Shown: positions 54,870 to 64,000 of the stretch, piece by piece | Numbering within the stretch: position 1 is the first letter of the stretch | Layout: every line of letters begins with the position of its first letter | Assembly (NCBI GenBank): GCA_036172665.1 | Contig: CM069872.1 | Location: 38,736,101 to 38,800,100, forward strand | Direction of reading: 5' to 3' | Length of the DNA stretch: 64,000 nucleotides | DNA from: Prosopocoilus inquinatus | Taxonomy: Eukaryota > Arthropoda > Insecta > Coleoptera > Lucanidae | The notes under the pieces: generated by a model | Seen by the model: the letters and a program-made list of their open reading frames with translations, nothing else | Database searches by the model: none | Told to the model about the DNA's origin: nothing | Position numbers and translations under genes: made by a program

Positions 54870-57800
54870 TGTTTGCTATGATAAAAGATCATTGTTTCCT
54901 GACTCCAAAAATATACCGGGCGTCTCAACGAGAACGGCGACCGGCGTTATACTTTTACTGTATGCAAATAAAAAAAGCTCAGTGTAAGTACACGAAATGC
55001 TACCTTCTGCTGGTATTTTTTGGTGGGTACCGTATCATAGCCAAAAAATTTCGGATGGACCACTTGTTCGGAACCGCTGAAATGTGCGAGAAAGATAGGA
55101 AGGTCGTTCGTTTATTAATTATTTTATTTAAAATTTTAATTATTTTAATTCACTGAGCGAAGTAATATTACATTTATTTGTTTTACGATGTCAACTATGG
55201 ATGAAAATTTATGCACCAATTAGGCAAGCGCGTTAAAAATGTTAATAATAAACTTTTGCTGCAATCTCGCTGCTAGCTATGAAAGTATTACTACTTACGG
55301 TCCTTGGAAACAAAGTAAATAAAATTTTTATTTCCATTTAAAAATAATATGGAATGAGAAATTACAATTTGTTTGTACCTCGCTTTTAATTTGTTCGGCA
55401 ATTACGAACCGCAGCTTTTTAAATTGTACTAGATTTTAATTTATAATTACTTGCAGTGAAGTTAATTTAAATTGTAAACGTTTTTACGGATCAGCTGATC
55501 GGAGCGACGCTCTTTACGTCGTTCCTAGTCAAGATCCAGTAAGGCACTGACCTTGGCCTAAATCGGCTGCGGGTCGTAATTGAAGAGGCGCCCGGGATCC
55601 ACTTTTAGCTATGCCAGCAGTTCTCAAACAGTTTAGTGAAAATCTGCCACTGAATTTTTCTCGAAAACTATTACATTTAAGTTAAGAACATATGAGTTCA
55701 ATCGTTGCCATTTATGGTGATATATTGCAGGTTTAAATATTTGCACACAGTAAAAGAACAGCCTGTATATCAAACCGTAATACCTATAGCTTCAGCGGAA
55801 AAAAATCGAAAGAAAAGAAATTATAGTGAAAGTGATCAAGAGAAATTCAGACAAAACATTTTTAAGTATCTAAGTTGATAGCACGATAGCAAGTATCAGA
55901 ATAAACTGCAGCTTTGATAGCGTCATGGAAAGCTGAGTTGAACATATTTGATTTTAAACTTATTATCATATTGCCATTAATAAGAGTGGAGGTAATATTG
56001 CCATTAATAAGAGTGGAGGTAACAGTTGAATTACTATTATTTTTTTATATGTGGTGTTTGCCCAACGGGGTCCTAAGTCATAGACTTGTCAGGACCTGAG
56101 GAGCGGGATGTATTTTTGTGTGCGTAAAATGTTCCAAGATTTTGTTACTTCTAAACCTCCTCGCCATTGAAGGGCAAGCAGTGTCGAATTGTACCCCCAA
56201 CACTGAAGGGTACCTGAAGTGAGTAACGACCACCTCCGAGAAATATCTCGAGCGGGATACGAACTTGGGCCCGTTTAAAAGGAAATTTTCAGCTTATTTA
56301 AAGTTTTTTCGGCTGATTTGTTATAAAGTAGCTAGGGGGCGGGGGAGGCTATTTGCAAAAGTAATAGTTTTTACAGTTTTCTAAGAAAAACTTAAGGGAA
56401 AGATGTATTTCTTTTACAATAATTACAAAGCATCCAACCGGTAGAATATATTGATAAAAATCCTAAATTATTATCTTTTTTCATTTTCAAGTTATCATCA
56501 AATACTATGTTTATGTTTAAATGATGATATGATATGATTTTAGCGGAGGGAGAAAGTTCCAATAAATTTTATTGAGTAATACTTTTCATTTTAAGGTTAA
56601 ATAATGTACATATTTTTTTTTTCTGTTAATATTAGGACATTATTTGGAAGCATTTAATTGTTTTTTGGGGAAGAGAATATTTAAGCACAAGAACAAAACA
56701 TAAAAGAGATAAATAAGAATAACTCAAACACTAAATAAAAGCAATGAACAATAATTATTCAATGTGATTAACAAAGTTTTGGTGTGCCACTCTACTATAT
56801 ACTTGCCTATAATATATTTATTGTCCGCATAGAGTTCTGTAGAAGTTATTATTTATATCCTTACAAATAGTAAATGGGTATTTCGAAATGAAACATCAAT
56901 AATATTTTGAAAATATCTTAGGTGTAAAGGTTCAGTCATTGTAGAATTTTTTTTAAATTTATTTATCAAGAAGAAGATACCATGTATAAAACAAAAGAAT
57001 CAAATTTAACTGGAATTAGTTAAAAAAAAATCCAGAAAACAAACTAAGGTAAAAGAAAACAGAGTAAATAAAAACTTAAAAGAAAACAAAATTAACTTAG
57101 AAGTAAGTAATAAAGAACAAATTGATTATAATGTGTTTCATTAATGTTCAAAGTGCTTTCCGTCATGTAACATTTTATTCTTCATTATTTTTATTTAGTG
57201 TCTGTCTTTTTCTTAATTACGTGTTTGTTTGCTGGCTGGATCTTTTATTTAAATATTATGTTCCCAAGAATAATTACACGCATTTAAAGCATTTAAACAG
57301 ATTAATGTGACTAAACCGTAAGAAATATCAAGAGTTACAAAGTCACGAAAAACTTTCCTATGGAGTGCTTCTTTCTAAAAATTTGTTAACTAAACTTATC
57401 TTCCTAACCTCAAAAGTGTCATAGTAAGATATGTGTTGTGGCAACACTGTTTTTCACGTTAGCGGTTAACTGCAAGTAACTAAAAACCACCTTTAAATGT
57501 AACTTACCTTCTTGTAGGACAAACAAATATCATCTAAATCGGTTCAGGCGTTCCTTTGTTATAAGAAAAATTAACTTTCTCTTCAAGAACTTTGAAGAAG
57601 AATATCAGCTTACGAAGCAATGGATATAGATAAGTTTGTTTAAATCGTCTTATTTTGTGCTCAGGAATCTGTGGTTAAGCCATGTCCATCAAATTTAGAA
57701 CCGTCCTATTTCGCTGGTCGACGCCCTTATTGAGACACCCGGTATAATACGTGGATATTATTTTATTATTATTTTATATTTTTTAAATCAGGAAAAAATG

Positions 57801-60573
57801 ATCTTTCATCTTAGCAAACAATATACAATATACAGGCTGGACCTTTAAATAAACAAAAATTATAATTTTTTTTCTCCACTTTACAGTACTTTGTTTCTTG
57901 TGATAGTAGACACAATGTTCCACAACTTTTGAATTTAATTTTTTTCTCTAGCTCCTAAAATAAAGTCTACAGGTAGGGTGCTAAATATAAAAAAAAATCC
58001 TTAGGTATAACAATTTACTTCCAATGAAGATTTGTTTCAGGTAGACTTCATAAGTCATAGCATTACTTTGTTCTAACAGAGATATATTTAATTTTTTTTT
58101 AAATTACTGGTTTTTGTCCGTACAAGTCAATTATATTATTAATTACAATAGACTCGACGTTTGTGAAACTATTTTAAAAGTTTACGTTTCATCATTTTTG
58201 GGCATGTTAATTACATTAAATTCTCATTCTTTCTCATAAACTGCTCAAATATTCCAGAAAGGTACTATTTTATACATTTTCAGAATATCTTTTGACATTT
58301 CTAAAGTGTTTTCTAATGAGTTTAATTTAGGTTTATAAGAACTTGTACTAATACAGATATGTACACTCGTGAACAACAAAATCCGAACGAAAAGATTAAA
58401 AACTGTCTTTATTGGGTTTTGCTTGTCAATGATGGTATGTACTTCATTCCATCAATTCAAACAGAAGTTCTAAAAATGTACATATATTTGTTGATTGACT
58501 TACATTATAGATTTGAATTGCACTTTACCACTGATTAAAATACATAGCTTTTCTCAAGAAATTTTTAAAACAAAAGTGCTAGATTTAATAATAATAGTTC
58601 TTTTATAAAAATAAATTAAAAAAACTTATTTTCTTTTGTTTCAGAGCTGTATTAGTGATTATTAGGATATCTACATTTAATTTACTTCGATTTGTCTGAA
58701 AACTATTTTTTACACGCCCGCAGCGATTGATTTTGGACACCACTAAAACAGACTCGGACATCTTAGTGATTATATAAAATATTTTTTACAGCGGCCTGCC
58801 TGCGTCTTCTTGTCATAAGGTCAGTAAATTTCTTTTTAATTTCTTTTTATTAAAAAGAGCTTATAAATTAAATAAAGAACATAATTTTTTAACGAGAGTA
58901 ATTTTCTGGTTAAGAACAATGCTTCAGATGCAGTGTAATCGACAATCTAATTCTGTAAAATGCAGCGTAGAAAGTGTAATTAATTCACTTATTTTCTGCG
59001 GAAAGTGTTTCGGAACATATCGTTTTTATTAACGAATTTCTATTATCATGTTGAATAGGCCATTGTTCTGCGAAAACACTTAGCTCCTTTCTATTAGGCG
59101 TATATTGAGAAAATTGCGTTTATTTCAACTTTATACCTACCTAAATTTATTTATGTAAATTGTAATTTCATGTACTAACTCAGTTGTGTCGTTAAGTTTA
59201 AAGTCGTTTAAATTGTAACTTGAAAGTTCACCCTAAACATTGCAAACGAATGTGTTCTTTGTCGACTGCCAAAAATAATGTTTATTTTAATTTAAAGTTG
59301 AGCGGCGCAAATAAATTGTTTTCGCATTTAAATTTCTTTGATACTCCAAGTCTTTGTGATGGTATACAATTTTGTTTTAAATGTCATTGTTGTTTTTTGG
59401 GCTTGGTCTTCCGTTCTTGGTTTCAATTATTAATGAAATCATTTAGCTTAATTATTTAAGTCATGTCATCAAGAAATTGCGTTTTATTTTGGATTACATT
59501 GATCTTGACTGAACTTCCTAATAAGTACTTTAATTATCGCAAAATTGTATTTTTTTTTTTTTTTGCTTATGCATATCTTGAATTTATTTTTTTAAGGTAA
59601 GTAGTCCACTTGCCTAATATATAATGAACAATGATTTTGAAATTCTTACAACACATGTGAACTTTAGGATAATGATATTATTTTAATTTATGCAAACATT
59701 ACCTAACCGAACCGCTTTATCGCAACAAAAAAAAAATCGTTGGGCGTAATGTTCCATCGCAAAAGAAAGTGAAATTATGTTACACACGCAGTTGAATAAT
59801 ACTGACGGGAGATTGCTCTCGAAATACATAAACCAAAAGCAATCCTCAAACGAACCGCGTTAGTTTTCGCGATGTACCTTCGAACTTTGTGCGAAAATGT
59901 TGACCGTACAATAATGACGATAATTTATTGCTAGACTTACGCAAACCTGTAATGAGCGGTGATGGTTCTTGTTGTAATCGAGCCGCCTATTGCAAATTTT
60001 AAAAAAGTCGCGCTGTTTAAAAAAGCAGTTTGAATGAGTATGTGCTCCGTAACTCAGCGTAACAATTGTGTTTGGAAAAATAATGACAGTTAATGTCTTC
60101 TTCTTAACCGTTTTTATGGCAGGTAGGATAAGGAAGTGATTTAATTAAACCGCACATTAATATTTATAAAGCACCATCAAATTTATGATCTTAAATATTC
60201 AATGAACCATAGCGAACATTTTTCAAGGTTTATTGATTAGAAGTATAATTTGTTTTTTTTTTATTTATATCGGGCGATCAAAATTGATTGCCCCGATCCT
60301 ACACTGCTTTCTTCGAGCTAGATGTCGGTATTCATATCCATTAGATTCGTATGCATTATCAAAATAAAGTAACTCACGGAGATATGGGGAAGTCCCAAGA
60401 TTTTGACAGTTCACAAAGTTTCATTTGGTAGATTTACATATTGATATCCAGCTCATAGAAAATACTGTAGAATCAGAACAAACAAATTATGATAACCCTG
60501 TATATATTTTTAATATCACAATACAAACAATTTATTTAAGCTTACTGAAATTTTAGAATTTAGAATTTAGAGT
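54870..60573. other. Intergenic stretch without recognised genes
   Basis: A 27-bp direct duplication (ATTGCCATTAATAAGAGTGG...) lies at 55971-56024. The GC-richer patch at 55.49-55.64 kb and the segment 56.06-56.29 kb (containing GGGATACGAACTTGGGCCC, vaguely like a complemented tRNA T-arm) were examined but no tRNA or SINE could be built. Nothing else recognised. Confidence 0.35.
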
Positions 60574-60703
60574 CTTATAACAAGTGTACAAAAAGTTTAC
60601 CCATCTACTGTGATGCTATAATTTTCAAATACGTAATAAATCGTATACCAAAAAATAAGAGCAACGCACTAGATGGAAAATCTTTTTGTGCACTCGTTAT
60701 AAG
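60574..60703. mobile_element. 130-bp MITE with CTTATAAC ends
   Basis: Left CTTATAACAAGTGTACAAAA mirrors right TTTTGTGCACTCGTTATAAG, and pairing continues to CCATCTA/TAGATGG. No ORF. Confidence 0.75.
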
Positions 60704-61371
60704 CATTAACTAAATGTAGCCGGGTGTTATCTATCATTATCATTATAAAGAAATAAAGTAGTATAAGAAATGTTACTTCTGGGCCAGAACACTGGGTACT
60801 TCAAAAAAATGAAGTAAAAATCATGAAAAATATGTATTCTAATTCTTAAACGATGGCAAATGATTCTTCGAAGTTTTTATGGAGGTAAATGCTTACCTCC
60901 ATAAATTTCAGAATTCGTCAAGTTTTATTAATAACTTCAGTAAACCACGGAATTGACATGAAAAATCGTTCAAAAAAATCTGCTTTTTCTACAGGGTTAC
61001 AACTAATTAAAGCCCCACCATCAGAATCTTGTAAACTATAAGAGATACAAAGGCAGTTAAACTACAAAAATGTTGCGCTGTTTTGGAGTCTATAAAAATC
61101 TGTCTGTCTCCATTCATTTCTAAAATATCTTCAGAAAACTGAAAATTTCAATTTAGAAAATCTCAAATATCTTGGTTATTTATTATCATAGAATTATGAA
61201 CTTCAGGAATTTTATATTACCTAATACCGTCAGAAGATGTACGTTAGGGTTGACTATTTCGCAGATACGACTGTCAACTGTTTTTTTCTCTTATAGGCGC
61301 TAGCTTAGATATTCATTTCACGTGATAACAAAAATCAAATCTGAATACGAAAATAGACCTAACATACAATA

Positions 61372-62642
61372 CAACCTCTTTAATCCGAACTAATAATTGC
61401 ATTAGTTGATTCGGATTTTCGAAATGTTCGGATTATCGAACAAAAGACAGAAAGTACACATTCAGGGCTATTCTGGAACATTAATATGCATATCAATTGC
61501 TATATATATATATATATCAACAATTCACGTCGATTGCCGACCGCAAATTGAAGAGAGATGCATATTAACTCGATATCACACTTCAAACGGATTGCAAGTT
61601 GTTAAGAAACTATTTATAGAATACCAATTTTGCAAGGTCACTTGAAACATAGCAATATCAAGTCAATATCAATGTTACAGAATAGACCCCATTGTACCGC
61701 AAACTTAACTCACAGTCAGTATAGCTTTGACTTCCTAGGACAGCGGTACCGTAGTGTATCGGCCGTCATATGACGTTATGTAGCATTGAAAAATGGCGTC
61801 AAGTCGCACTGGGAAAATGATGTACATTGACGTAAAGTAAGCGAAAAGAAAACCAACTATCTATATTTATTTTACATATTTTATAATAGTCCAGTTTGAT
61901 TTGACATTACTAACATATTTGGATAATGAAGATTCATCAAAAAAAGGATTTCAAACGTTTAAAAGATATCTTTATGTTTGTGACATGTCCAACAAATCAT
62001 ATAGGTGTGCTTCATATCATTAGATCTTTTGTGTAATGAATAGATATTTGACTGCACATTTTTGGAATCCTGTGCAGTTGCTTACTTGGTGGACACCGAA
62101 CTTTTTTTAATAAATCAGTTCAAAATACAAAATTCTGCCTAATTTCCAAAATTGATTAAATTCCTCTGAGTATTTTAAGTAATAACATATCTTTCTTCAA
62201 ATTTGCATATTTCAACATTTAGGCCGGCGAGCACTAACCTGGAGAAATTCAAACTAATATAGTATATTACTAAAGAGTAGAAATTCATACTAAAAGTAAA
62301 AGAGTAGAAACTCTGTGATTTCGATAATATATTACATTAGCGTTAACTGTGATTGAAGTCACTAATTTTCTACTCTTTTAGTAAGTACTAAATTACTTTG
62401 AATTTCTCCTAGCCGGTGTTCACCGGCATTAATTTTTTATGACGTCATTCACCGGCAATTTACGACCGTTACTTTGTGATACCGCCTTGCCATGAATCCG
62501 AGGCTTAGCAGTTAACATTCTAATGAATAGTATAAATTGCTGTTCGGACTAAGGAGGCGTTGTTCGGATTATGACTTCGAATTTCCGCTGTTCGGATTAC
62601 TGAAGGTCCGGATTAGGGCAGGTTCTGATTATAGAGGTTCTA
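61372..62642. mobile_element. Nested insertion cluster within pogo/Tigger-like ends
   Basis: The left edge CAACCTCTTTAATCCGAACT with nearby TTCGGATTATCGAAC, and the right edge TTCGGATTA.../GATTATAGAGGTTCTATT, look like the ends of a pogo/Tigger-type non-autonomous transposon. Inside lie a copy of the 34.8-kb repeat (inverted, about 61.54-61.66 kb) and another MITE (62223-62427). Confidence 0.5.
62223..62427. mobile_element. ~205-bp MITE with GCCGGCGAGCAC ends
   Basis: Left GCCGGCGAGCACTAACCTGG then AGAAATTCAAA is mirrored at the right by TTTGAATTTCTCC and AGCCGGTGTTCACCGGC. CTACTCTTTTAGTA-like words are repeated in both halves. Confidence 0.72.
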
Positions 62643-64000
62643 TTATCAAAGTAATTGGGAACGCCATCAGAATCTTTTTTTTTCGTACAATCTAAAAGTA
62701 CCTTAATACCTGAAGTCAACAAAAAATTGAGGACATGAAAAATCTTTAAGAAATCAGCAAGAAAATTTTAAATTCGAATTTTTAGGCACTCGGAAAAGTT
62801 AGAGCAATTGGACATGAAAAAGTGGTCGAAAAGTTACAGAAAATAAAGTCTCAAAATGTAACAAAAATACCTCAATTCTAAGCTTTCTTTCGAAAATTCA
62901 CTATTTTCCAAAAACCAACTTTTCACAAACTGCAAAAATCTGTCCAGTGCATTAGTGGCAAAAATCAATTACATTTTTTTTTCACTTAAATTTAATGTAG
63001 TGAACCATAATTGCAAATTGTAAATTTAAAGCCCTGGACAGATTTTTGCAATTTCTGAGAAGCTGGTTTTTGGGATATAGTGAGTTTTGAAAAGAAAGTT
63101 CACAATTTTGAAACACCCCAAAAATGTTCCAAAAAACTGTACACTATTAAAAATTGGGCACGTGCAAAATTGTTAAAAGAGTCCCAAGAAAGCATTATTT
63201 CTCCGTTAATGATACTTCGTTTCCGGACCAATAAAAAATCAACCCATCACCGAAAGAAAAGCTAAAATAACATGTTCTTCTCTCTTTAGAACCTAAAATA
63301 AATTATTATTTCTAAACCAAGATGAATTTGGGTAATTAAAAAATCGATGATAAATTATCTGAGGCTGAAAATCTTAATTTTGAGACACCTTAAAATTAAG
63401 TTCCATTTCTGGTCCAACGTGATTTGGTCATGGAAAAACAGTTTAAAAAGATTTTAAAAAGATTTCACCACAAAGAATAGCTTATACTGTCGGATATGCC
63501 ACAAATACTAATATCTATTATGAACCAGATTAAATTGGATTAAATTTAGTCGCAGATCTATACAATAAATATAAAAAATAGCGTTGCAAAAAAAAAACAA
63601 CAAAAAACCTTTAAATTCTGAAGTTTCCTTTAATTTAAAAAGTTTCCTTCAAAGAAGAAAACTGAAAACTCTTGGAAATACATTTTGGCCTTTTCCCATT
63701 GGATCTTTTTGGATACTATTTGAAATACGAAAGGCATTATAGACACTTAGTAATGACAGCAACTTTCAATTTGATCGACCTTGTTAAGAGCTCCTTGCAC
63801 TTTCATTAAATGTTTAAACGATTTATCTGTATGTGTGTATCAAATGTGATGTAATAACAAAAAAGAAACCATTAAACAACTTGCTTTTAGCAACAACGTA
63901 ATACATTGCATTTATTACGCGGTTTGTTAAGAGAAACAGGGGCATTCCATCCTCGATACGGACCCTGTTTGGAATGTTAGGGTAAGTTCATAACGGAGCT
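62643..64000. other. Intergenic tail of the window
   Basis: Contains an imperfect inverted repeat: 62883-62947 against 63034-63098 (GCAAAAATCTGTCCAG / CTGGACAGATTTTTGC and CCAAAAACCA / TGGTTTTTGG). No coding region recognised. Confidence 0.4.

Noticed and set aside
56060..56290. Possible tRNA or tRNA-derived SINE
   Set aside because: GGGATACGAACTTGGGCCC resembles a complemented T-arm, but no A box, anticodon arm or acceptor pairing could be found in either direction.
59220..59459. 79-codon ORF with several Cys residues
   Set aside because: The Cys spacing fits no zinc-finger or toxin pattern, there is no signal peptide, and no splice context supports it.
1..64000. CRISPR arrays, bacterial operons, ribosome binding sites
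   Set aside because: The content is eukaryotic (introns, LINEs, animal enzymes). No direct-repeat/spacer array with regular spacing was seen.

Overview
The window looks like insect nuclear DNA, probably from a beetle. The support is an AT-rich background, short spliced exons, an animal haem peroxidase, paired GH35 beta-galactosidases, a CCHamide-type neuropeptide exon, and many fragments of non-LTR, Penelope-like and MITE-like elements. Placing it in beetles is an inference from general gene content; nothing in the sequence identifies the species.

Layout. The 3' end of a haem peroxidase gene lies at 90-1338 (+), in five exons. It converges on an intronless GH35 beta-galactosidase at 1585-3552 (-). 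A second intronless GH35 paralogue lies head-to-head with it at 9280-11235 (+). Between the two are a 5'-truncated, frameshifted non-LTR retrotransposon (about 3944-6787, -), foldback and direct repeats, and a 335-bp element with perfect 29-bp inverted ends (8152-8486). From 11.5 to 13.4 kb there are MITEs and a decayed GCGCCATCTGT array. A six-exon leucine-rich-repeat gene, visible only by splicing, lies at 14156-15502 (-). A tentative small spliced gene of unknown function lies divergently at 16316-17335 (+).

The window then contains a two-exon CCHamide-like neuropeptide precursor on the minus strand. The signal-peptide exon is at 43047-43131 and the mature-peptide exon at 19261-19502. The splice phases agree, and joining the exons gives a signal peptide, Lys-Arg, a CCHamide-like cysteine-loop peptide, Gly-Lys-Arg, and an acidic tail. 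The intron of about 23.5 kb is filled with repeats. No convincing gene is visible from 43.2 kb to the end.

The most striking non-gene signal is a family of hammerhead-ribozyme repeats of about 300 bp, resembling animal retrozymes or Penelope-like element termini. Two complete type I hammerheads (26535-26597 on minus, 27077-27139 on plus) sit in an inverted composite. That composite and the neighbouring 89-bp-arm perfect palindrome are each bounded by the same 11-bp target sequence. A decayed dimer (48.68-49.05 kb) and fragments (18.6 and 31.5 kb) belong to the same family. Related hammerhead-like motifs with one extra nucleotide occur at 26.2, 30.4, 46.3 and 52.9 kb.

The genes do not form an obvious pathway. 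The two beta-galactosidases are a local duplicate pair, and the other genes appear to be independent neighbours. All calls come from reading the sequence by eye; no homology search or folding program was run.
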